Assembly (NCBI GenBank): GCA_029216955.1 | Contig: JANAVB010042332.1 | Span: 104,501 to 168,500 of the forward strand | DNA from: Iris pallida | Taxonomy: Eukaryota; Streptophyta; Magnoliopsida; Asparagales; Iridaceae | Length of the DNA: 64,000 nucleotides | Direction of reading: 5' to 3' | Part shown: one piece after another, positions 45,378-61,085 of the stretch | Numbering within the stretch: the first letter of the stretch is position 1 | Layout of the letters: each line of letters starts with the position of its first letter | Made by a program: the position numbers and the translations under genes | The notes under the pieces: model-generated | What the model was told of the DNA's origin: nothing | The model's database searches: none | The model's input: the letters and a program-made list of their open reading frames with translations, nothing else

Positions 45378-45382
45378 GCGAT
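45378..45382 (+). other. Target-site duplication GCGAT (right)
   Basis: Matches 28614-28618. The D gag frame continues across it. Confidence 0.9.
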
Positions 45383-46226
45383 GTCCTGTACCAGACAGTA
45401 CAAGATGCTATGAGAATAGTTGGTTAGCAAGGGAACAATACAGCCAACAACTTCAAGCGCTTGAACCCTCCTTTCTTTAACGGAACTGAAGATGCTATTG
45501 CTGTTGAGGCATAGCTTCAGGACACAGAGGTTATCCTGGAAGCAGCTAGGATTTCTGAGGATGAGAAGGTGGCCGTTGTGTGCCTGCAATTATTGGACTT
45601 AGCACGCACCTGGTGGGCGATGCTAGTAGTAGGTTTGGTGACGCTTGTCTTATTGGCGGTATTCAACGACAAGTTCCAGATGAAGTATTTTGACGCAGTA
45701 GCTGGCTATGATCTGCAGACGAGATTTACCAATCTTAAACAGATGGAAAGGACGGTCGATGGATATGCGACCGAGTTTTCTAGACTTAGTCGGTTTTCTT
45801 CCACCTTGGTGGCGACCGAATTGGACCGAGCTCAGCGATTCCAGCAGAGGCTCCACCTAGAGATTATTATATCAGTAGAGCAGTTTGAGCACCAGACGTT
45901 TGATGCCGTCTTGCGAGCAGCGAAGAGGATGAGTATACTTCTCAAAGGATAGTAGATCGAGTCGGAGGAAGGAAAAGGTCTAATGGAAAGATGTCCCAGT
46001 CATCAGTACCAGCCCCGACAGCTAGGGCTTTGACTATTGGAGCTCCTAGGAGGGCGACCATAGTTTTGTCGATTCAGCACTCGATGCCAGCGTATCCTCA
46101 GCAAGAGAAGCAGAAGCAGTCTTTCGCAATGGACTGCACTCATTGTGGAAAGTCAGGACATATAGTATCAGAGTGTCACAGAGCACAGGGATTATGCTTG
46201 GCCTGTAGGGCACCGACCACAAGATA
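45378..46226 (+). pseudogene. Element D gag, remainder, with zinc knuckle
   Basis: Continuation of the gag cut at 28618. It has the retrotrans_gag fold (LLDLARTWWAM, FNDKFQMKYF, YATEFSRLSRF) and, after a frame change near 45950, a classical CCHC knuckle CTHCGKSGHIVSEC. Stops at 45425-45427, 45512-45514 and 45948-45950. This gag type and the chromodomain further on mark the Tekay/Del chromoviruses. Confidence 0.85.
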
Positions 46227-46850
46227 GGGTCCTGTCCGAATAGAGCAAGTTCATCATCATCAAACCTAACCAGTCCATCGGTTAGGGGTCCAGCACCAGT
46301 ATAGCTGTAGTACCAGCCTCCGAGGCTATTGCCGCCTCAGACTCAGCGGTATGCCCAAGCTCAAATTCATAACAGGCAGAGAGGTCACCAGTAGAGGGGA
46401 CCAGCACCAAGAGGGCAAGGTTAGGCTATGGCTCTGACCATGGTAGAAGAATTGGCATCAGGTGAGGTGGTGGCAGGTACCATTCTCGTCAACTCTTTTT
46501 CAGCATCAGTATTATTTGATTCGAGTGCATCGCATTCATTTATGTCTGCACGATTCGATATACGGATAAGACTGGAGCCCGAGCCATTATCAGTAAGGCT
46601 CAATATACTTACTGGTAACGATTTTATGTGAGTAGATATAGTGTTTTCCTCGTGTTGAATCGCAGTTAGCGGTAGAGGGTTTCCCGCTAGGTTGATAGAA
46701 TTTTCGATGGCTGATTATGATGTGGTCCTAGAAATGGATTGGTTGAAGGATCAATAGACAAGAATAGACTGCCATATTGGCAGGATTATTTTTGGTATTC
46801 CAGGCGAACTAGAGTTTTTATTTTCCAAAGACGAAGTTGAACCTTCTCCC
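46227..46850 (+). pseudogene. Element D protease region (inactive)
   Basis: A spacer with frame breaks, then VLFDSSASHSFMS at 46510-46548. The catalytic D-S-G has become D-S-S at 46518-46526, a single G-to-A change. The surrounding protease sequence (VVLEMDWL near 46725) is recognisable but broken by stops. Confidence 0.75.
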
Positions 46851-46856
46851 TCAGTC

Positions 46857-47540
46857 TTGCGGATGGCAGTAGCAGAGGCAGTTCGGTTTCCTATAGTAGT
46901 AGAAGAGTTTTTCGGTGTATTTCTCGAAGAACTTCCAGGTATGCCACCGAAGAGAGAGATAGAGTTCACTATCAACTTGATTCCAGGGACGACACCAGTA
47001 TCAGAGAGATTCTACAGAATGGCATCTTCAGAGTTAGAGATCTTGTACAAGATGATTGAAAAACTCAGAACCAAGGGATTCATTCGTGTAAGCGGGTCAC
47101 CTTTGGGAGGCCTGATACTTTTTATGAAAAAGAATGATGGTACATCAAGATTATGTGTTAATTATCGTACCTTAAACTCTGTAACAATCAAGAACAGATA
47201 TCTTCTACGAAGGATAGATGACTTATTTGATCAGTTCAGGGGAGCGACAGTATTCTTGAAGATTGACTTACGATCAAGGTACCACCATATCAGAGTTAGA
47301 GAGCAAGACATCCAGAAGACAGCATTCAGATCAAGATATGGGCATTGGAAGTTCCTTGTTATGTTATTTGGAGGAACCAATACACCGGTCGTATTTATGG
47401 ACCTCATAAATAGTATCTTCATGCCTTATTTGGATCAGCTTGTGATAATGTTTATAGGTGACAACTTGGTCTATAGCAAGAGTGAAGCGGAGCATGAGCA
47501 ACATCTCCGAGTGGTCCTTTAGATTCTCAGAGAGCACCAG
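46857..47540 (+). pseudogene. Element D reverse transcriptase (inactive)
   Basis: Gypsy RT with [38 protein letters not shown] and the active-site block F-I-G-D at 47451-47462. The first catalytic aspartate of Y/F-x-D-D is glycine. TAG 47520-47522 follows in the same frame. Confidence 0.88.
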
Positions 47541-48398
47541 TTGTATACGAAGTTCAGTAAGTACGAATTTTGGCTTGATCGTATCTCGTACTTAGGTCAC
47601 ATCATCACCAAAGGTGGAGTAGAAGTGGACCCCTTGAAGACGGTTTATATAGAGACATGGCCAGTATCCAGTACCGTCGCAGAGGTTCGCAGTTTCTTAG
47701 GATTGACTGGCTATTACCGGCAATTTGTATCAGACTTCGCTCAGATTTCAGCGCCCTTGACTCAGTTGACCTGCAAGGATGTGCAGTTTGCTTGGACAGC
47801 AGAGTGTTAGAGTTCATTTGAGAAGTTGAAGCAGAGATTGATGATGGTCCCCATTCTCACTCTTCTCGATGGGACTGGAGGATTTTCAGTTTATTGTGAC
47901 ACTTTCGACAGAGGATTGGGATGCGTCTTGATGAAGCATGGTAAGATAGTCACTTATGTGTCACATCAGCTTCGTGACCATGAGAGAAATTATCCTACCC
48001 ATGACTTGGAGTTAGCAGCGGTGGTTTTTGCACTTAAGTTGTGGAAGCATTATTTGTATGGAGATCGGATAGAGATTTTCATCGACCACAAGATTCTTAA
48101 GTATGTGTTTACTCAGAAGGATATTAACATGCGTCAGCAAAGATGGCTAGAGCTACTTGTGGATTATGACATCAACTTGCAGTATCATCCTGGGAAAGCC
48201 AACGTAGTAGCAAATGCATTGAGCAGAAGAGCTGGAGTTTATTTCCTAATAGCGCAACCAGAATTGTTATCCGATCTTCAGAAGATAGGGATAGAGATAG
48301 TTCTCCCTGCCAATGTGGCATTGATGGCCAGCATGCAAGTTCAGTCAAGCATAGTTGAGAGGATCAAGATGGCACAATCAGCAGATTCCAAGCTTTAG
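47541..48398 (+). pseudogene. Element D RT thumb and RNase H
   Basis: Thumb segment YLGHIITKGGVEVDP and FLGLTGYYRQFV, then TAG 47808-47810. RNase H follows ([47 protein letters not shown]). All lie in one frame. There is no second RNase H, in contrast to the Tat elements. Confidence 0.87.
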
Positions 48399-49600
48399 CG
48401 GCTCAGAGCAGAGTGATGTATTCACAAAGATGGTACTCTCCAACATAAGAGACGTCTTTATGTACCCAGTGGTGATATCAGACAGGAGATCATGGCAGTG
48501 GCTCATAGTTCTCAGTATTCAATTCATCCCGGTGGCACGAAGATGTACCGAGACATCCGTCAGTATTTCTGGTGGAATGACATGAAGAGGGAGATAGCCC
48601 GATTTGTCTTCCGATGTTTAGTTTGCCAACAAGTTAATGTAAAGGTCGTCTTATTTAAAACCCTAATTATGACATCTCTTCTCTCCCACTCTATACCTGG
48701 GAACGTACTATTCTTATAGAGAGAAAGGCGCTTTCCTATCTTCTTTCTTAACCCGAACATCATAGACTAGCTGGACTTCTTCAACCTTTACCAATCCCAG
48801 AATGGAAGTGGGAGCATATAACCATAGACTTTATAACTGGGTTACCTAAATCCCCAGCTGGGAGAGATGCTATCTGGGTTATAGTTGATCGTCTCACGAA
48901 GTAGCTCATTTTTTTCTTCAGAATTGGTCAGTCGACGGATCAGCTAGCAGAGATGTACCTCAGGCAGATTGTCAGATTATATAGAGTGCCAGTTAGTTTT
49001 ATATTAGACAGAGATTCAAGATTCATATCGCACTTTTGGCAGAGTCTTCAAGAGAGTTTGGGGACTCATCTCAAGTTCAGTTCAGCATATCATCCACAGA
49101 CAGATGGTCAGTCAGAACGCACGATTCAAACTCTTGAAGATATGTTGTGATCTTGTACGCTGGACTTCGGTGGTTCATTGGAAGATCACCTGCACCTAGT
49201 AGAGTTCTCCTATAACAATAGTTTCTAGGCCAGTATCGAGATGGACCCTTTGAAGCACTGTATGGCAGGAAGTACAGATCCCCGTTAGCCTGGGATGATA
49301 TAGGTGAGAGGCAGATGCTTGGTCCAGAGATGGTTAAGCAGACAATCGAGGTAGTCAGATAAGTCATAGATCATCTTCGAGTTGCCCAAGATCGTCAGAG
49401 CCATTGGGCCGATTCTTATCGGCGTCCCCTTGAGTTTTCAGTCAGCGACCACGTGTTTCTTAGGATCTCGCCTACCCATGGCGTCATTCGATTCGGCGTA
49501 CGAGGAAAGCTTAGTCCTAGGTATATAGGGCGTTTGACATTCTCGAATGAGTAGGTGATGTATCCTATCGTCTCGCTTTTCCGTCGTCGTTACGTGAGGT
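48399..49600 (+). pseudogene. Element D integrase with insertion
   Basis: Zinc finger H-x-x-x-x-x-x-H and CLVCQQV, then foreign sequence 48645-48754. The core follows with [24 protein letters not shown] and HPQTDGQSERTIQ supplying D, D and E. Stops occur at 48396-48398, near 48902, 49148-49150 and beyond. Confidence 0.85.
48645..48754 (+). other. About 110 bp of unrelated sequence within the D integrase
   Basis: Between CLVCQQV-N-V-K and E-H-H-R-L-A-G-L-L, residues normally adjacent, lie about 110 bases without coding sense. They shift the frame, and there is no consensus AG end to suggest an intron. Confidence 0.6.
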
Positions 49601-49607
49601 ACATGAC

Positions 49608-49838
49608 GTGTTCCATGTATCCCAATTGCGACGGTATATCCCGGATCTGAGCCATATCCTTGATCATTCGGAATTGGTTATTGGTACCAACCTTTCGTAT
49701 GAGGAAAGGCCCGTATCCATATTGGACCGAAGAGAGAAGGTACTCAAAAACAAGCCTATTAGTTTAGTTCGTATTACTTGGGGTCACCACTCTTTAGGTG
49801 AGTCAACGTGGGAGCATGAGGATGATATCCGCTCGTGA
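49608..49838 (+). CDS. Element D integrase C-terminus with chromodomain
   Basis: A 76-codon open segment. FHVSQLRRYIPDLSHIL and LSYEERPVSILDRREKVL lead into the chromodomain-like NKPISLVRITWGHH...STWEHEDDIR. In chromoviruses this domain guides integration to particular chromatin. It is the tail of a broken polyprotein. Bases 49839-50012 are untranslated. Confidence 0.85.
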   Translation: MFHVSQLRRYIPDLSHILDHSELVIGTNLSYEERPVSILDRREKVLKNKPISLVRITWGHHSLGESTWEHEDDIRS

Positions 49839-50012
49839 TATCCACACCTGTTTGACTCATAAGGTATAATGTCTTCATTATGCCTTATGCTTTTAAATTT
49901 CTTGCTTGCATGAATGATTGCTTGATTGGTTGCTAGTCGTAGATGGCTTGTGCTTTGGTATAGCTTGCCCCGACATCTCTAGCCTCTTGATTAAATTTTG
50001 AGGATATAATTC

Positions 50013-50030
50013 TTTTAAGGTGGGTAGAAT
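50013..50030 (+). promoter_or_regulatory. Polypurine tract of element D
   Basis: TTTTAAGGTGGGTAGAAT lies before the LTR start. A nearly identical tract precedes the LTR at 57999. Confidence 0.7.
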
Positions 50031-52320
50031 TGTCACTCCCGTTTTTCGTTATACGTATTTCCAGTGTACGTATGCGAATTTTGACCCATATTTTATTTAC
50101 TATATTTCTGTATTTTTTTATTGCTTTCCTTGATGTATCTTGGCTAAGGTTGACCTTGGGTTGGGTTGGTCCAACTTGACTTGCTTTGGATGGCTTGGTT
50201 TGGTTTATTTTGATGGTTGGTTCAACATGTTGAACCATCCCCTCTCTTTATAGAACCCAACCACCCCTTTCACTCTCTTCATTACTTCCATTTATTTCTT
50301 CTCCATTACTCTCCCACCAACCTAGAGAGCTTAGGCAAGTACAACTTGCTTCATGATGTATCTTCCATTTTATAGTTCTATCTTCTTCTCTACATGATTC
50401 TAAGCATCTTTAGGACTTGGAGTTTTTGGTTTGGACGGATGCATTTTTGTAGATCTAAGTTTGTAGCCTTTTCAGCTTTCTGAATATATAATTTATTTTC
50501 ATAGATATTATTCGTAAATTTCTAGAAAATTTGTAGAGTGTCGGTTGTCCGAAACTTGACACGTTTCGGTGTTTTCGAGATTCCGGGAGGATCAGAAATC
50601 GAAATCACGAACCGTTTAAATTTTCGGAAATCTAACACAGAGCTCTACAACATATTTTTTTCTAGAAATTAATTCGTTCATCTAGTGTTTTAGTTATTCT
50701 GTTGAACTCAGAATTGATCGGTTGATCACCGTTTTGGTCACGATTAGCCATAACGGCGATATCTTTTGACAAAAACATGATTTTACGACACGGTTGATTC
50801 CAGCACACTCATGGCACTGAAATCTACCAAGATGCACTTTCAAAACCTAGAGTTCACAGCGTTGACTAGATAATCAATGGTACATCTCGATTTGCGTGTC
50901 ATAGTTTCCAAAATTGGGAAACACGACTTTTGATGGCCAAATTTTCATATTTAGATTAGGTTTTTAAGTAAATTATTCCAAAATTGGGAAACACGACTTT
51001 TAAATTAGGAAACATGACTTTTAAGTTAGGTTTTTAAGTAAATTATTCCAAAATTAATTATTATTAGATTAGTAACCCAACTAGCCACTATTCCATGAAT
51101 TTAGAACTAGAATATTAGAATTGATTTATAGTTTTCGTGCACGGTTCATGGTACGATATGTGTTATAGGTTGATAGCTCCTAGATCGACATCCCCTCATG
51201 CTCGACTTGTGACTACGATTTCTGCAAGGACTACTGGCAAGTATACCTTATCGAACATATACAGTATTTACATGGTTTTCTCTTCCTCTATTGTATTCCT
51301 TTTTATATTGTCACATGATTTCCATATTGCGATTGGTGTCCTGGATTGTCTTATTTGTTCTAGATTACGTGCATGTATAGGATATTCGATATTGTTTGTC
51401 TATTAGTCTTCTTCATGCTATCATGTCTTATGATAGAGTTGCAAGTTCTACACCTTGTTCTTAACTTGACTATTCTTGACTGGAAGTATCTTGTATTGTA
51501 CTACAGTTGAGACATACTATAGATTGGGAGTATCTTACATTATACTATGACCTATAGCAGATTCTTTTACCTTGATATTGATTGATTGACTTGACTTGCG
51601 ACACTATAAATTTGGAGTATCTTACATTGTACTATGGATTATTGGTGTATTCTTGATCTTGTATTCCTTTAGGAGAGAAAATCGATACTAGAATTAGCTA
51701 ATCTTGACTGGGAGTATCTTGTATTGTGCTACAGTCGAAACCTACTATAGATCGGGAGTATCTTGCATTATACTACATGCTATGGGGGTTAATCAATTGA
51801 CTGATAGCCAAGTCTAGTATTATATTTCCATATTTTAGATATCTTTCTGGCATCGTTCTTATCCTCCATACATGTTATTTACTGTCATATTAGTAGGCAT
51901 GTTTTATGTATCTTGCTAGTCCTCTGAGGACCTGATGATCTCTTCAGGTTAGCCGCACTTGAGCCCGATAGAGACGAGCAGTGTTGAGCCAGCATTCAGA
52001 TCACGGTATTGTTACGTTGCGTAGTTGGTTTCAGTTGTATCATTCCTGTCTTATTTTATTCCGTCTACTGGTAGTGGATTTGTGTCCACCGGACGTGACT
52101 TGAACTACTTGAAATTTAGTTATATTATTCAGTCCTTTATTTTAGTTGTATTTATTGGATTTGGATGTGACTTTACTTTTTGTGGATGAGATATAGATTA
52201 CCTTGTTAGACATAGTTTTGTGACTTTTATATATACTAGACAACGTTCTACCGTCGACGCTGCGGCGTAGGCTGGACTTGGACACGTCTCTTATCCGAAA
52301 AGCGGGTACGGATTGTGACA
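50031..52320 (+). mobile_element. Tekay-type LTR shared by D and E
   Basis: It runs from TGTCACTCCC to GGATTGTGACA, 2290 bp. It is a 3' LTR by its left side (polypurine tract of D) and a 5' LTR by its right side (leader and gag of E). The right half is similar to 56225-57404 and contains tandem units with ACTATAGATTGGGAGTATCT. No coding frame is credible; 50281-50330 looks like a transcription-start region. Confidence 0.75.
51470..51790 (+). repeat. Tandem CTATAGATTGGGAGTATCTT repeats in the LTR
   Basis: About five diverged units of 60-110 bp, each with GGGAGTATCTTGCATTGTAC and flanking CTATAG words. The LTR at 56470-56860 has a parallel series. Confidence 0.65.
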
Positions 52321-53209
52321 AGTTTTTTTGGTGGCCTATGCAGGTCAACGTTAAATCACTTCAGTTACGTTACTGTACCATCGTGAGCCTACACATAGGA
52401 TTAGAAACTTAGGATCTCATCTACGTGTCTTGAAAACAGTATTGATCTCTGTCCTTGATTTCTATTGAATCCTTGACTTGTATCCTACTTGGAATCTTCA
52501 TACCGTCTAATGTTTTCTTTTATTGCAGCAAATGGATTCTCAAGACAGGAACAACGCTTCCCTGAATATCCCACCGACTGCAGGAGGGTTCTTCACGTAC
52601 ATGACCCGCCGACGCAGGGAGGCCAACTTACTCATCAGGGCGACCCGGCTCAACCGTAATACTCGAGATTCCACAGAGACGATATTCCACCACCCCCGTA
52701 GTTTCCTCCGCAGACTCCACCCCCAACACCCGTTCTGCCTTCAACAACTATCCCACCACCAGCACAAGTTCCACATCCTGTACCAGCCATGCACCCGGCA
52801 CCAGCGATGTATCCAGCATTTCCCATGCACCCGGCACCAGCGATGTATCCAGCTCATGTGATGTATCCAACACCTGTTCTGCCTCCGCCACCTGCACTGG
52901 ACAACATTGCTCCCCTCGGAATCTTCTAGCAGCTCATCACTTCCCAGATGGAGCAGGCCAACACCTTTTACGACACTTTGAGAGAGGCTCTCCAGACTAG
53001 GGATGCTTCGCGACCGCGCCCTGGAACTTCCAAGGATTTTATGGACCTTAGGCCCAGAGAATTCAAAGGAACGGAAGGGATTCTCTACGCGGATGAGTGG
53101 TTAGAGAACGTGGACCGAATTCTTCGGATGACTCGAGTTCCTGAAGACCTGAAGATCGAGTCAGCTAGCATGCAGGTTTACGACATCGCCCGCACATGGT
53201 ATCGAGACG
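52321..53209 (+). pseudogene. Element E leader and gag N-terminus
   Basis: A leader with GGTGGCCTATGCAGGTCAA, then a likely acceptor TTTTATTGCAG just before ATG 52529 (MDSQDRNNASL). The frame shifts near 52660 into a proline-rich part with MHPAPAMYPA repeats. After TAG near 52928 it continues into EFKGTEGILYADEWLENVDRI and IARTWYRD. It is cut at 53209 by D2. The rest of E is not in the window. Confidence 0.75.
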
Positions 53210-57404
<4,195 letters not shown>

Positions 57405-57998
57405 AGTTTTTGTGGTGGCCCATGCAGGTCAGACCATATCGTATCGGTTACGTTACTGTACCGGTATGAGCCTGCGAATATGACTAAAGCTTAGAAATCT
57501 CAATCCACTCTGCCTTGAAAATTCTCCTAGAAATTCTCTACGTGTTTGAAAACTCCATATTTGCTCCCGATTATACTTTCTTGCTTTCCGTACCATTGAT
57601 TCTCGTCCCTTCCTATTCCGGGGTGACGAATGATCGTGCTGTCTAAAATATATCAGAAATTATTAAATTATAGTATAATATTGTATGATTATTGAGTATT
57701 TGTTGTTTATAGATATGAGGGATTATAGATGCCATACGCCCAAAATATCTGTTGGTAGAATTGTTAGCAACTAGTTAGAAGACTATAAGATTTTAATTAC
57801 CGTGTTTTGAGGAGAAGTATGACCAAATGTGGGTAGAAGTCCCCAAGTATTCAGAGTTATAAAATGAATAAAGAAGGTCATAAAATATTTTCGAGAAATT
57901 AAATTTGAGGAGATTAAGGTAGTAGTAGACCTTGAATTTTGAGAAATAGTTATGAATTTGAATTTCGAGGACGAAATTATTTTTAAGGTGGGTAGATT
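57405..57998 (+). other. Residual interior of D2
   Basis: A leader (GGTGGCCCATGCAGGTC, similar to 52330) is joined to 3' untranslated sequence and the polypurine tract TTTTTAAGGTGGGTAGATT. It has no gag-pol. Confidence 0.75.
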
Positions 57999-58776
57999 TG
58001 TAGCTTCCCTTCCCGAAATTTTTTTTGAAATTTTTTTATTATTTATTTGATTTAAATGGTAATTTTAGAATTTTATAAATAATTGTTTAGTTAATTATTA
58101 CGGTAGACGACTTTAGCCATGGTTAAGTTTTAAAGTACCAGACGACTATGAATCATGGTACGGATAGTGCAGTGGCGTGCCTTGACTAGTGTATTAGCGA
58201 TGCCAAGGAAGACGCAACCATAAATGTGTCCTAACTAGGAAAACTAGGCCAAGTTGCGACTTAACCTCTAAAGACATTTTAAATTTCTTATTAATTATAT
58301 TATTGTACTTGTAGGTGACCCAGTTTGTGTCGATTTAGCTCGGACTAGATCCGAACCGAAACCGAGTCCATGTAATCTTGTAGTGAGACCAAAGACGACC
58401 ATGTAGGCATATTTTATGGATGTACAAATATTTCCTAAATAATTTTAGGTATTGATGTACATTTTTAATTATTTGAATATTTGTACAAAAAATTGGTATT
58501 CTTATTATTAAATATTATTTTATAATATTTGTACAATTTTCTGGACCCGGATAAAGGTGAGTAGTATGGATTCACCAAACCACCATTTAATTATTTTATT
58601 ATTATTTTATTATTTTGTGGTAATTAAATAAATATATTTATTTAATATTAGATATTATTAATATTGGTTATCTCCTATTTTCGAAAATAAATATATTTTA
58701 TACCCGCGTACATATTGTTATAATAATCCTATACTAGGAAGATTTAATATTATGATTTTTCAAAGGAAATTGGAAG

Positions 58777-58777
<1 letters not shown>
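57999..58777 (+). mobile_element. Truncated 3' LTR of D2
   Basis: It starts TGTAGCTTCC and parallels 53210-53985, then enters an AT tract (58778-58856), after which copia sequence begins. The remaining 3' part of the LTR is missing. Confidence 0.8.

Positions 58778-58856
<79 letters not shown>
58778..58856. repeat. AT microsatellite at the D2/copia junction
   Basis: (AT)n of about 78 bp. Left flank is LTR, right flank is copia integrase. Confidence 0.9.
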
Positions 58857-58857
<1 letters not shown>

Positions 58858-61085
58858 ATCATAGAGGCAAATTCAAAAATAGTGATTTTGAAAAGTTTTG
58901 TGATTTAAATGGTTTTAATCATGAGTTTTCTTGTCCAAGAACTCCTCAACAAAATGGTGTTGTGGAGCGGAAGAATAGGACTCTTGGCGATATGGCTAGA
59001 GTCATGTTAAATAAATTCTCTCTTCCGAAATATTTTTGGGCTGAAGCTGTCAGTACAGCGTGCCATATTTTAAATAGGGTACTTATTCGTCCTATTACGA
59101 AGAAAACACCCTATGAGCTTTGGTTTGGAAGAACTCCAAACGTTTCATATTTTCAAGTTTTTGGTTGTCGATGTTTTATCCTTAACATCAAAGACAACTT
59201 AGGCAAATTTGATGCCAAAGCTGACGATGGTATATTCCTTGGCTATGCGGCCAAGAGCAAGGGATATAGAGTGTTCAACAAACGGTCATTAATTATGGAA
59301 GAGTCAACAAATGTGACTTTTGATGAGGATAACAGTGCAGCAGCTACTCTTGATGATGATGTTGAGACATCAACTTCTACTCCAATGAACACAACCACTG
59401 AAACCAATTCTCTGGAGGGCTTGCCAAAGAAATTTTCTTTCAAGCCGTCACATCTAGAAAATTTGGTTATAGGAGATGTTTCACGTAGAGTAAGTACTAG
59501 ATCATCAATAAGAGACTCCATTGCTAGTACTGCCTTCATTTCATAAATTGAGACGAAAAACATTGTAGAAGCTTTTAATAATGAATTTTGGATTTCTGCC
59601 ATGCAAGAAGAACCCAACCAATTCGAGAGGAGCCAAGTTTAGGAACTTGTTCCTAAGCCGGTAAATCACTCGATTATTGGTACTAAATGGGTTTTTCGAA
59701 ACAAAGTAAATGAAGATGGTTCAATTACACGCAACAAAACTCGTCTAGTAGCTCAAGAATACAACCAAGAGGAAGGTATCGACTACGATGAGACGTATGC
59801 TCCTGTTGCGAGATTAGAATCCATACGGATGCTTTGCGCATTTACTAACTTTCAAAATTTCAAATTGTTTCAAATGGATGTTAAAAGTGCTTTCTTGAAT
59901 GGATTTGTTAAGGAGAAAGTTTTTGTAAAACAACCCCCTGGTTTTGAGAATCACAAATTTTTTCGACCATGTTTTTAAGCTCAAGAAAGCTCTATATGGC
60001 CTCAAACAAGCCCCTGAGCTTGGTATGAACGGCTAAGCAATTTCTTGCTTGAAAAATATTTTTCAAAAGGGAAAGTTGACACTACACTTTTTATAAAAAC
60101 TTTCAAAGACACTATTCTCTTAGTACAAATTTACATGGTTGATATTATATTTGGTTCTACTGATGAAACTCTTTGTCAAGATTTTGCCAAGTATATGCAG
60201 ACCGAGTTTGAGATGAGCATGATGGGGGAGCTCAATTACTTTCTTGGACTGCAAGTCAAACAAACATCAAATGGAACTTTCATCTGTCAGTCAAAGTACA
60301 CAAAGGACATGCTGAAGAAATTCGACCTTGACAACGTCAAACTAATCAGCACTCCAATGGCTACTACAACTAAACTAGAACTAGATGAAAGCGACAAACC
60401 TGTGGATCAACGTAAGTATCGAGGTATGATAGGCAGTCTACTTTATTTAGCAGCTAGTCGCCCTGATATTATGTTTAGCATTTGCATGTGTGCTAGATAT
60501 CAAGCTAATCCTAAGGAATCACACATGACTGCTGTTAAGCGTATTATTCGATACCTTAAGGTTACGGTTACAGTGGGCCTATGGTATCCCAAATCAACAT
60601 TATTTGACATCATTAGTTACTCTGATGCTGATTTCGTCGGATACAAGGTCAACCGTAAAAGTACGAGCGACACGTGTCATTTATTAGGAAAGGCTTTAGT
60701 CTCTTGGTTTAGCAAGAAGCAGAAATCTGTCGTACTATCCACAACAGAAGCTGAATATATCGCAGCTGGTCGTTGTTGTGCACAAATTCTGTGGATGAAG
60801 CAAACCCTTGAAGACTATAACTTATCTTTTATGAACATTCCTATATTTTGTGACAACACTAGTGCTATAAATCTTACTAAGAACCACATATGTCACTCAC
60901 TTACGAAACACATTGAAATACGTCACCACTTTTTGCGTGATCACCAGAAAAATGGCACTATTAACATAGAATTTATTGACACCGATCATCAGCTAGCAGA
61001 TTTCTTTACCAAACCACTATCCGAAGAGCGTTTTAACTTCCTTTGTCGTGAACTAGGAATTTTGGATGAAACTGTTATTCATTAA
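58857..61085 (+). pseudogene. Ty1/copia pol fragment (SIRE/Maximus-like)
   Basis: Starts within integrase (PQQNGVVERKNRTL carries the last catalytic E). It goes through the variable linker (VFNKRSLIMEESTNVTFDE), RT (WVFRNKVNEDG, FQMDVKSAFLNG, KKALYGLKQAP) and RNase H (SDADFVGYKVNRKSTSD, TKHIEIRHHFLRDH) to TAA 61083-61085. INT before RT identifies copia; the linker wording resembles SIRE/Maximus. The RT active site reads Y-M-V-D at 60132-60143 in place of Y-V-D-D, so it is dead. Stops near 59543 and 59640 and frame changes near 59960-60030. The 5' half and LTR are absent. Confidence 0.88.

Noticed and set aside
48645..48754. Intron in the D integrase
   Set aside because: No AG at the expected end, and retrotransposon integrases of this type are not known to be interrupted here.
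51137..51406. 89-codon frame in the D/E LTR
   Set aside because: No homology and inside an LTR shared in part with a copy where the frame is not kept.
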